The notes under the pieces were generated by a model that was given only the letters and a program-made list of their open reading frames with translations, made no database searches and had not been told where the DNA came from. This document shows, piece by piece, positions 9,701 to 15,516 of a stretch of 22,966 nucleotides of DNA. The stretch spans positions 1-22,966 of the forward strand of contig JBDLJB010000038.1 in the NCBI GenBank assembly GCA_039714555.1, read 5' to 3'. The position numbers were made by a program, and so were the translations under genes. Numbering within the stretch: position 1 is the first letter of the stretch; the number at the start of each line of letters is the position of its first letter. This DNA comes from Namhaeicola sp039714555 (GTDB taxonomy: Bacteria > Bacteroidota > Bacteroidia > Flavobacteriales > Flavobacteriaceae).

Positions 9701-10237
9701 CAAGATCTGCAACTGAGTTTTGTTATGAGCCAAGATCCAATCACTAGCTTTCCAATCGGAAGCAACAGGAATTAGATTATCTGCCAGTTCAGGAAATAAA
9801 AAAGCCATTTCCCAGGCTATTCCACCACCAAGTGAACCTCCAATTATGGCATAGAGTTTTTTAATCTTCAATTCTTCTAAAACCAAACCGAAAAGTCTGG
9901 CAATATCACGGGCAGTAAAATCAAGATAGTTATCAATTATATTCTCATCTTTTTCATCAAATCCGTTACCGGGAACATTGATACTGATAATTGTATAATT
10001 ATTAGTGTCAATAATTTTCCCCTGACCAATTAAATCTTTCCACCAACCCGTTTTTCCTGCAACATTAGAATTTCCTGTTAAAGCATGATTTACCAAAACA
10101 ATAGGAGCAGTGTGTAAGTCTTGTCCAAATAATTGATACGACAATTCAAAATTAGGATAAAAATAACCCGATTCTGTAGTGTAATCGTTTAAAATGATAT
10201 GTTGTAAAGTGTTTTTCAATTTCTTTAATTTTAGCAT
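6797..10237 (-). CDS. Homoserine O-acetyltransferase / aspartokinase / homoserine dehydrogenase fusion
   Basis: One 1146-residue chain with three activities. Residues about 10-330 are an alpha/beta-hydrolase of the MetX type with the GGSLGG nucleophile elbow (Ser135), an Asp in VDSDFFF (probably Asp278) and His311 in GHDAF. Residues about 341-625 are aspartokinase (VVKFGGKS from 344, GRNGSNYSA from 532). Two ACT-like regions follow at about 640-785. Homoserine dehydrogenase occupies about 788-1146: GKGLVGG (795-801), TNVGAGLP (931-938) and EPDPREDLSGNDVGRK (992-1007). It is the first gene of the methionine operon and covers aspartate phosphorylation, homoserine formation and acetylation, lacking only aspartate-semialdehyde dehydrogenase. 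A SAM-I riboswitch lies in its leader. Several acidic kinase residues differ from E. coli enzymes (see findings). Confidence 0.93.
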   Translation of the reverse strand: MLKLKKLKNTLQHIILNDYTTESGYFYPNFELSYQLFGQDLHTAPIVLVNHALTGNSNVAGKTGWWKDLIGQGKIIDTNNYTIISINVPGNGFDEKDENIIDNYLDFTARDIARLFGLVLEELKIKKLYAIIGGSLGGGIAWEMAFLFPELADNLIPVASDWKASDWILAHNKTQLQILSNSSQPVHDARMMAMLFYRTADSFKQKFNRTKNKDQGNFNTESWLLYHGKQLENRFSLESYKMLNHLLSTVDVTRDRGNFQELAGQIKANVIQVGVDSDFFFVPKEIIETKKMLDKAGVENAYHEIKSIHGHDAFLIEYEQLNEILNGIFKYPKAKKLIKQKVKVVKFGGKSLANGVGLKHVLQIISDKVKNEEKIVVVASARGNTTDLLEEILEDAKIDKDYKSKFEEFKAYQKAPDQHVDFSKEFELLRKVFEGVKLLGDYGCKIKDRVLAQGEILSVKMLTNLLQKKGIDANFVDSRKLIKTDDAFGEAIPLLEISKENVIRYFKNNNSEIQLITGFIASNLDDETTTLGRNGSNYSASLLANFLDAEELQNYTHVNGIFTANPDLVSDAQKIEELTFQEANELANFGANILHAKTIIPLIEKNIPLRLLNTFDSKNNGTLIKSQVSKKGIRSVTVQENVSLISLVGRGLLGKSGVDARIFTALGKENISVSIISQGSSERGIGFVVQSKDAKKAKLTLEKEFKIEFETFDVNDVHVKNDLVIVSIIGQKLDNFHISYNSLMKNDISPVLINSSVTGDNISLVLDKNDLHKAVNVIHSKIFGVSTKINIAIFGKGLVGGTLIDQILKSAADIEKRRKIKLNVFAVANSKKVLLQKNGIDKNWETELEKNGEENYNINDVIKFARKNHHENLIAVDNTASEDFIQNYIPLVENGFDLVSSNKIANTKDFIFYKLLRKKLQEKEKNYLYETNVGAGLPLVDTIKLLHHSGENITKIKGIFSGSLSYIFNHFSVEDNSFSNILNDALIKGFTEPDPREDLSGNDVGRKLLILARELDLQNEFDDIEIQNLIPEHLRTGTKKDFLLNLKDLDEVFQEIKLKQKPGCVLRYVGELSGDLSKDKGKLSVELVSVPKESSLGQIKESDSIFEIYTESYGERPLVIQGAGAGAKVTARGVFGDILRLTEKAN

Positions 10238-10259
10238 TTAAAAATTTAGAAATTGTTAT

Positions 10260-10298
10260 AAAAAAAAGGTAGATAGCATATATCCTTGGTTATCTGCC
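10260..10298 (-). terminator. Terminator-like expression platform of the SAM-I riboswitch
   Basis: On the minus strand GGCAGATA (10298-10291) can pair with TATCTACC (10275-10268) with one C-A mismatch, followed directly by eight U residues (10267-10260). A shorter alternative pairs AAGG (10287-10284) with CCTT using the same 3' arm and the U-run. The T-run ends 22 bases before the metX fusion start. The long form uses bases that also belong to the aptamer P1 and P4 3' strands, so the two cannot coexist; the short form can. Confidence 0.65.
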
Positions 10299-10386
10299 CA
10301 AATTAGGTAGAATTTAGCACCTTCTTTACAAGGTAAAGGGTTGCTAAGGCTTCAAAGGGTCTAATCCCTCCGCCTTTCTTGATAAC
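10289..10386 (-). ncRNA. SAM-I (S-box) riboswitch aptamer of the methionine operon
   Basis: Cis-acting RNA that binds S-adenosylmethionine. Read on the minus strand, the leader shows the S-box core in order: P1 strand GTTATC (10386-10381), then AAG, the GGCGGAGGGATTAGACCC segment (P2 arm with the G-rich loop and its CCC partner), GAAGCCTTAGCAACC, a P3 hairpin with arms CTTTAC and GTAAAG, the AAGGTGCTAAATTC core strand, a P4 hairpin and the closing P1 strand GATAAC (10294-10289). About 98 nt, normal for the class. It lies about 50 bases before the start of the metX-AK-HSD fusion and so should control the whole operon through metF, normally lowering expression when SAM is plentiful. Confidence 0.95.
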
Positions 10387-10413
10387 AATTTCAAATGTTT
10401 ATGAACTTAAGGG

Positions 10414-10444
10414 CAAAGAAACATATAAATTTATTTTAAAACAA
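10414..10444 (-). promoter_or_regulatory. Candidate promoter of the methionine operon
   Basis: On the minus strand a TTG (10444-10442) is followed after 20 bases by TTTCTTTG (10421-10414), one base off the Bacteroidota -7 consensus TAnnTTTG. A start near 10407 would place the SAM-I aptamer about 20 bases into the transcript, the expected arrangement for a riboswitch leader. Confidence 0.42.
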
Positions 10445-10502
10445 CTCATTTTAAATAAATAAGACACTTTTAATGTTCTTTTAACTTAAATTTAATAAAA
10501 TA

Positions 10503-10535
10503 TTTGCTCTAATAATTTATTATTTTATAGCTTTG
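10503..10535 (+). promoter_or_regulatory. Candidate metK promoter
   Basis: TTTG at 10503-10506, 21 bases, then TAGCTTTG at 10528-10535, a full match to TAnnTTTG. The predicted transcript start near 10540 is only about 9 bases before the first paired base of the SAM-II-type aptamer, so promoter and riboswitch support each other. Confidence 0.6.
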
Positions 10536-10548
10536 CCTCTTTAAACAA

Positions 10549-10620
10549 AGAGGATAGATTTGTAATGATTGCAACCTCTGAAGCTGAAATAATTCAGCAG
10601 AAATAAAAATGCTAAAGCAA
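10549..10620 (+). ncRNA. SAM-II riboswitch aptamer, long-loop type, in the metK leader
   Basis: The layout fits the H-type pseudoknot of SAM-II. P1 is AGAGG (10549-10553) with CCTCT (10575-10579). The 21-base loop between ends in the class-typical GATTGCAA. The downstream core ATGCTAAAGCAA (10609-10620) holds the conserved GCTAAA. The pseudoknot can form as GCA (10571-10573) with TGC (10610-10612) and TTGT (10560-10563) with GCAA (10617-10620), in the same order as in proteobacterial SAM-II. An extra perfect hairpin GCTGAA/TTCAGC (10583-10598) is inserted in the second loop, which is why I place it in the long-loop group known from Bacteroidota. It lies 62 bases before metK, whose product is SAM. 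Assigned by eye; no covariance model was run. Confidence 0.8.
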
Positions 10621-10640
10621 TAACACTTCTTTAGATACGC

Positions 10641-10657
10641 TGCAATCATACTTTTTT
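10641..10657 (+). promoter_or_regulatory. Anti-aptamer segment and T-run, probable expression platform of the metK riboswitch
   Basis: TGCAATCAT (10641-10649) is a perfect 9-base complement of ATGATTGCA (10565-10573) in the first loop of the aptamer, including the three bases needed for the pseudoknot. Two bases later follows TTTTTT (10652-10657). Pairing of the two segments would destroy the aptamer, so this looks like the switching partner. No ordinary local hairpin precedes the T-run, so whether it acts by termination is open. Confidence 0.5.
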
Positions 10658-10682
10658 AAACTTCTTTTATAAATATTAATTT

Positions 10683-11939
10683 ATGTCATATTTATTTACA
10701 TCAGAATCTGTTTCTGAAGGACATCCAGATAAAATTGCCGATCAAATTTCCGATAACCTATTAGATGCTTTTTTAGCTTTTGACCCTGAGTCAAAAGTTG
10801 CCTGTGAAACTATGGTGACTACAGGACAAGTTATTTTGGCAGGTGAAGTTAAAACCAAAACCTATATTGATGTAGCGCGAATTGCTCGTGATACCATCAA
10901 CAAAATTGGATATACAAAAGGTGAGTATAAATTTGAAGGTGATAGCTGTGGTGTTATCTCATTGATTCACGAACAATCTGAAGATATTAATCGAGGAGTT
11001 GATCGTGGTAAAAAGGAAGAACAAGGTGCTGGTGATCAGGGAATGATGTTTGGCTATGCTACCAATGAAACCGAAAACTATATGCCGCTCGCCTTGGATC
11101 TTAGCCATTTATTATTAAGAGAACTGGCAGATATTCGTAGAGAAAATAAGGATATTCCTTACTTACGCCCCGATGCCAAAAGTCAGGTAACTATTGAGTA
11201 TTCTGATGAACATAAACCTGTAAGAATTGATACAATTGTACTTTCTACACAGCATGATCCTTTTGACAAGGATGATAAAAAAATGTTGGCTAAAATCGAA
11301 AAAGATATCATTACAATTTTAATTCCAAGGGTTAAGAATAAATTACCTAAAAATATTCAGAATCTTTTTAAAGATGATATCAAATATCATATCAATCCCA
11401 CAGGAAAATTTGTAATTGGCGGTCCGCATGGTGATACCGGTTTAACAGGAAGAAAAATCATTGTTGACACTTATGGTGGCAGAGGAGCTCATGGTGGTGG
11501 CGCTTTTAGCGGAAAAGACCCTAGTAAAGTTGACCGTTCAGCAGCTTATGCAGCAAGGCATATTGCTAAAAATATGGTTGCAGCAGGTGTTTGTAATAAA
11601 GTTTTGGTACAGGTTTCTTATGCTATTGGTGTTGCTGAACCTACATCAATTAATGTGGAAACATTTGGTACTGCCAAGGTTGAGAAAACCGATGGTGAAA
11701 TTTCAAAAATAATTGAAAATCTATTTGATCTGCGTCCTGCTGCTATTGAAGAACGATTAAAATTACGCAACCCGATATATGCCGAAACTGCTGCTTATGG
11801 CCATATGGGAAGAAATCCGAAAAAAGTTACAAAGACTTTTAGTTCAAAATATTTTTCTGATATTACCAAAGAAGTTGAATTATTTACCTGGGAAAAACTG
11901 GATTATGTTGATATAGTTAAAGAAACTTTTGGATTGTAA
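10683..11939 (+). CDS. metK: S-adenosylmethionine synthetase
   Basis: Makes S-adenosylmethionine from methionine and ATP, in the cytoplasm, as a tetramer. The 418 residues show the family signatures: FTSESVSEGHPDKIADQISD at 5-24 (His14, Asp16 and Lys17 of the active site), GAGDQGMMFGYA (115-126), the GGPHGDTGLTGRK loop (246-258) and the glycine-rich GGGAFSGKDPSKVDRSAAY (271-289). It is somewhat longer than E. coli MetK (384) through additions around 190-240. It is divergent from the methionine operon, has its own leader with a SAM-II-type aptamer, and ends in an intrinsic terminator, so it is a single-gene unit under feedback by its product. Confidence 0.98.
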   Translation: MSYLFTSESVSEGHPDKIADQISDNLLDAFLAFDPESKVACETMVTTGQVILAGEVKTKTYIDVARIARDTINKIGYTKGEYKFEGDSCGVISLIHEQSEDINRGVDRGKKEEQGAGDQGMMFGYATNETENYMPLALDLSHLLLRELADIRRENKDIPYLRPDAKSQVTIEYSDEHKPVRIDTIVLSTQHDPFDKDDKKMLAKIEKDIITILIPRVKNKLPKNIQNLFKDDIKYHINPTGKFVIGGPHGDTGLTGRKIIVDTYGGRGAHGGGAFSGKDPSKVDRSAAYAARHIAKNMVAAGVCNKVLVQVSYAIGVAEPTSINVETFGTAKVEKTDGEISKIIENLFDLRPAAIEERLKLRNPIYAETAAYGHMGRNPKKVTKTFSSKYFSDITKEVELFTWEKLDYVDIVKETFGL

Positions 11940-11970
11940 TTTTTTAGGTAAAAAAAATAAAACTTAAAAA

Positions 11971-11998
11971 GGCTTGATTTACATCAGGTCTTTTTTTT
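11971..11998 (+). terminator. Intrinsic terminator of metK
   Basis: GGCTTGAT (11971-11978) pairs with ATCAGGTC (11983-11990) over a TTAC loop, with two G-U pairs, followed by eight T (11991-11998). It lies 32 bases after the metK stop. Confidence 0.9.
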
Positions 11999-12044
11999 GC
12001 TAATCCTATAATTTAAATATGTGAACTAACATTTTAATTTTTCT

Positions 12045-12052
12045 TACATTTG
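12045..12052 (+). promoter_or_regulatory. Candidate -7 element directly before the secreted-protein gene
   Basis: TACATTTG is a full match to TAnnTTTG and ends only five bases before the ATG at 12058. A start at the normal distance would fall on or next to the start codon, giving a leaderless or nearly leaderless mRNA. No TTG is seen at the usual -33 distance. Confidence 0.4.
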
Positions 12053-12057
12053 AATAA

Positions 12058-12834
12058 ATGAAAACAAAACTACTTTTTGCTTTATTGATATCTATCAATA
12101 TCTCTTTTTCACAAGAAATTCAAACTGAGCTTGTTTCTAAAACCCCTTTAGTTGCTGATCAATTTATTGGTGTAGATGAATTGGAGAATATTTATTATAT
12201 CCAAAACAATGTATTGCACAAAAAAAATATTCGTGAAGATTTAGTTTATAGCAACGTTAAATTAGGGGAGATAACTTCGGTAAATATCAATAATCCCTTT
12301 AAAATTATTTTGCTTTATAAAGATTATAATTCGGTTATTGTTTTAGATAATAAATTGAATGAATTAACACAAACCATCAATTTTCCAAATACAAATATTT
12401 CATTGGTAAGTTATGCTTCTGAAAATAATTTATGGATCTACAGTAAAGATAATAATATCTTACAACTATTTGATTATCAAAATCAAACAACAAATCTAAC
12501 AACACAACCATTGAATTTTTATCATGAAGGTTTTATGGCAAATAATCTATTCAGCAGCAATGATAATGTATGGTTATTCAATCAAAAAGGTATTTTACAA
12601 TTTAACCAATATACCAGTTTTATTGAATTTTATGAGTTAGAAAGTATCAAAAAAGTTTTTCCCTACAAAAAAGGTTTTATTTACATTCAAAATGATGAAT
12701 TCTTTTTTATTGATAATGAAATCACAAGCATAATTTCTGTGAATTTCCCTCAAGGGAAAAATGAAATCTATTTTAATAAAGGAAAAATTTATATCTTCCA
12801 TAATGGTATCCTTTTTCAATATAGAATTTTATAA
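12058..12834 (+). CDS. Secreted protein of unknown function, probably a beta-propeller
   Basis: 258 residues. The first 19 form a classical signal peptide (KTK, hydrophobic core, then ISFSQ with likely cleavage after about residue 18), so the protein is exported to the periplasm or beyond. The mature part is a run of short predicted strands rich in Asn, Tyr, Phe and Ile with a repeating pattern (NIYYIQNNVLHKKN, NLWIYSKDNNILQLFD, NVWLFNQKGILQFN, FIYIQNDEFFFIDN). This resembles propeller blades such as NHL or WD-like repeats. There is no lipobox and no C-terminal sorting domain. I do not recognise a named family. It follows metK after that gene's terminator and runs into the stop of the convergent receptor gene, overlapping by six bases. 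Confidence 0.8.
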   Translation: MKTKLLFALLISINISFSQEIQTELVSKTPLVADQFIGVDELENIYYIQNNVLHKKNIREDLVYSNVKLGEITSVNINNPFKIILLYKDYNSVIVLDNKLNELTQTINFPNTNISLVSYASENNLWIYSKDNNILQLFDYQNQTTNLTTQPLNFYHEGFMANNLFSSNDNVWLFNQKGILQFNQYTSFIEFYELESIKKVFPYKKGFIYIQNDEFFFIDNEITSIISVNFPQGKNEIYFNKGKIYIFHNGILFQYRIL

Positions 12835-15492
12835 CATATATTTTACCGAAAACATCCACAGTCTTGGTTGGATATAATATAAAGAGGTAGTATTGCTATT
12901 GGAGATCTCATTATAACTATCAGTATTGATCGACTTATTATCCGTTAAATTACTTCCAGATAATTTGAATTCCCATTTACTATCTTTTTGTTGATAATAC
13001 AAATTGGCGTTCAAAAATGAATATTTATTTTCATAGGTTCTTTCATCATTCCTATAATTATAATAACTATAATCAGCAGTAAATATAAAGCTCTTTAAAA
13101 AAGGAATCTCTAAATTGGCAAAGGGTCGGTTCGTAGTACTACCAGTTGCAGCATACTTTGAAAAAGACAACTGATAGCCTACTTCAAAGTTTGGAGCATT
13201 CTTAAATTTTGTTGCAACACTGGCCTGATAATTTTGTGTAAAAGTATTTGACTCTACCCATTCATCATTAACAATATTATTAAAAATTGAATTGTTGATA
13301 TTGGCTCTAAAATTGGTTTTGAATTTATTATAAGTTTTACCATACCTAAAGAATCCGCTAAAAGTTTCATCAGCAAATTCAGAATTTATGGGATATGAAA
13401 TTCTATCTATTCCAATAATCTCAGTATTATTTTTTATACCATCAACTTTTCTTGTATAGGAAATTGATGCATTTATATTGGTGAACGAAAATAAACTAAA
13501 ACTAAAAAAACTTAATGAATACCTGTGATTCAATGAATTTTCAAGATATCTGTTACCTCTTGTTAAAGATTTATAATTTGTAAGCATATAGCCTTCGGCA
13601 GCACTGTTAACATCTGAAAATTGTGAAGTAATTGCATAATTAAAACGCAAACTCTGCGAAGAATTAAATTGTAATCTTGCATAAATATCGGGTAATACTT
13701 TTGTTAATTCATCTGTATCTGTTGTACCTAGTTGTTTGTCTTCTACTTTAAATTTATGAATACTTACACCCGGGTTAAAAGTAAATATCCCTTTTACTAA
13801 CTTATAATGAACTCCCAAAAAAACATCTGAAAAATAATAATCAACATCATTATTTAAATTCTCTTCATCAAAATTTACAACTGATCCATCTTCTAAAGTT
13901 TGTGTTAAATAAGATTCAAATTTTTGAGAACTTAAAGTTGCTCCCAGTGTGAAATTAAGGTTGCTTTTATTGTTTAACAGATAATAGTAATCCACTTTAC
14001 CATCAAATTTACTTGTGGAGAATTTTTTATTTTGGAGAAGATCATAGTAATCCTGTTCAATTGAAGGTATTATTTCAAAAGGTTGCTCCTCGGCAATTGA
14101 ATTGAACAGAGGTGTATCTTTTTGGTAAATATATTGCAACTCAGATGAGAATACATTTTTCTCGTTCAAGGTATAATAGGCGTTTAAATTCTGATTTAAT
14201 GATACCGGTTGTTCTTCCAAATAAGTATCAGCACTTCGTTGTGTAGATGTTACATCATTCATTTCTGTTTGTTTGGATATTTTTCCGAATATATCATAAT
14301 CAATATGTAAATCATTATTAGGTGTATAAGTTGTACTAAATTTCAACATAGCCAATTGATTGCTTTGATTAGAAACAGTCTCACTATTATCAACTATTCC
14401 TGATTCATTGTAAGCAGTATTTCGTTGTGCAAACATGTCTGTATCAGAATCATTTACAATAGAAAAACCATTCAATACCAATGATTCTTTCGGAGTTAAG
14501 CTAAAGTTTACTGCACCAAAATTGGAAACAATTTCTTGAGCCCTATTATTTTGAGCCATGGTAAAACCAAGATCACTGGATGATACATTGAATGAACTTC
14601 CACTTCCATGCATTGCACCTCTTAAACCACCGGTAAATCTAAAATAATCTCTTCTGGTAAAAGGAGGTTCACCAATATTATTAAAATCGGCCAAAATATT
14701 TACACTTTTATCAGGGCTGTAATAAAATAATTTGGGTTTCCCCTGATATTTTAAATCCTCATCACTAGTCCCAACTCCTGCATTAACTTCACCAAACCAA
14801 AATCTTGTTTTCCCTTCTTTAAGTTTGATATTTATGGCAATATTATCTTCATTATTTGTAATGCCACGCATACTTGATACTTCATTGTAATTCTTTAATA
14901 CCTGAACTTTATCAACCGCATTTGCAGGAATATTTTGAGTAGCCAACTTTGTATCACCATCAAAAAATTCTTTACCTTCAACTAAAACTTTTTGAACTTT
15001 TTTACCCTCAACTTCTACTTCACCATTATCATCAATTTCAACACCGGGTAACTTTTCTAGAACGTCTTCAAGTTTTTTTTCTGTTCCGGTAGTAAATGAG
15101 TCGGAATTATAAACAATGGTATCTCCAACAATTTTAACAGGCATTTCGTAGGTGAGTTCAACCTCATTTAAAGATTGACTTGATTCTGACATTACAATAT
15201 CCTTAGTTTGATTTTCTGAATTATCAAGACTAACATCAACATTTTTGGTTTCATAACCCAGGTAACTAACTTTTAAAGTATATTCCTGATTTGCTTGTAA
15301 ACTTAATTTATAGTTACCCTTAGCATCAGTTATCGAATAAGATTGCAATAAATTTGTACCTTTTTTAAAGGCTATTACATTTGCCATTTCTAAAGGGCCG
15401 GATTTGTCATTTACTACGCCTTCTAATTTCACAGTTTGTGAAAAAACAAAAAAAGGAACAAAAAAAGCAAAATACAAAACAATTTTCTTCAT
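12829..15492 (-). CDS. TonB-dependent-receptor-like outer-membrane beta-barrel protein
   Basis: 887 residues. A signal peptide (1-19, ending VFSQ) precedes a carboxypeptidase-regulatory-like Ig domain at about 22-105 (GVVNDKSGPLEMANVIAF, then TDAKGNYKLSL and YLGYET), a plug-like region at about 115-225 (LEDVLEKLPGVEIDDNGEV, KVLVEGKEFF), and a long barrel of alternating aromatic strands to the end (VKYML). This is the outer-membrane beta-barrel (OMP_b-brl_3) type common in Bacteroidota. The substrate cannot be read from sequence. There is no SusD partner; instead the gene lies 24 bases after a GLPGLI gene, a pairing often seen in this phylum. A role in uptake of a metal or peptide, or in envelope upkeep, is possible but unproven. 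Confidence 0.9.
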   Translation of the reverse strand: MKKIVLYFAFFVPFFVFSQTVKLEGVVNDKSGPLEMANVIAFKKGTNLLQSYSITDAKGNYKLSLQANQEYTLKVSYLGYETKNVDVSLDNSENQTKDIVMSESSQSLNEVELTYEMPVKIVGDTIVYNSDSFTTGTEKKLEDVLEKLPGVEIDDNGEVEVEGKKVQKVLVEGKEFFDGDTKLATQNIPANAVDKVQVLKNYNEVSSMRGITNNEDNIAINIKLKEGKTRFWFGEVNAGVGTSDEDLKYQGKPKLFYYSPDKSVNILADFNNIGEPPFTRRDYFRFTGGLRGAMHGSGSSFNVSSSDLGFTMAQNNRAQEIVSNFGAVNFSLTPKESLVLNGFSIVNDSDTDMFAQRNTAYNESGIVDNSETVSNQSNQLAMLKFSTTYTPNNDLHIDYDIFGKISKQTEMNDVTSTQRSADTYLEEQPVSLNQNLNAYYTLNEKNVFSSELQYIYQKDTPLFNSIAEEQPFEIIPSIEQDYYDLLQNKKFSTSKFDGKVDYYYLLNNKSNLNFTLGATLSSQKFESYLTQTLEDGSVVNFDEENLNNDVDYYFSDVFLGVHYKLVKGIFTFNPGVSIHKFKVEDKQLGTTDTDELTKVLPDIYARLQFNSSQSLRFNYAITSQFSDVNSAAEGYMLTNYKSLTRGNRYLENSLNHRYSLSFFSFSLFSFTNINASISYTRKVDGIKNNTEIIGIDRISYPINSEFADETFSGFFRYGKTYNKFKTNFRANINNSIFNNIVNDEWVESNTFTQNYQASVATKFKNAPNFEVGYQLSFSKYAATGSTTNRPFANLEIPFLKSFIFTADYSYYNYRNDERTYENKYSFLNANLYYQQKDSKWEFKLSGSNLTDNKSINTDSYNEISNSNTTSLYYIQPRLWMFSVKYML

Positions 15493-15516
15493 TTTATTAA
15501 GATTTAAAAATGTTTA

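Larger units (their letters stand above)
10238..10682. other. Divergent regulatory region between the methionine operon and metK (445 bases)
   Basis: No gene is present. The left half (10260-10444) carries, on the minus strand, a promoter candidate, a SAM-I aptamer and a hairpin with U-run leading into the metX fusion. The right half (10503-10657) carries, on the plus strand, a promoter candidate, a SAM-II-type pseudoknot aptamer, a downstream complementary segment and a T-run leading into metK. The stretch between (about 10445-10502) is plain AT-rich DNA in which I see no further structure. Confidence 0.85.

Noticed and set aside
10536..10553. Perfect 7-base hairpin CCTCTTT/AAAGAGG just upstream of the metK aptamer, sharing its P1 strand.
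   Set aside because: Its left arm lies at or before the predicted transcription start (about 10540), so most of it would not be in the RNA. Kept only as a caution that an earlier start would change the folding picture.
10565..10606. Short reading frame of 13 codons (ATG to TAA) inside the metK leader, a possible leader peptide.
   Set aside because: It lies fully inside the pseudoknot aptamer, has no run of regulatory codons such as Met, and is short enough to be chance.
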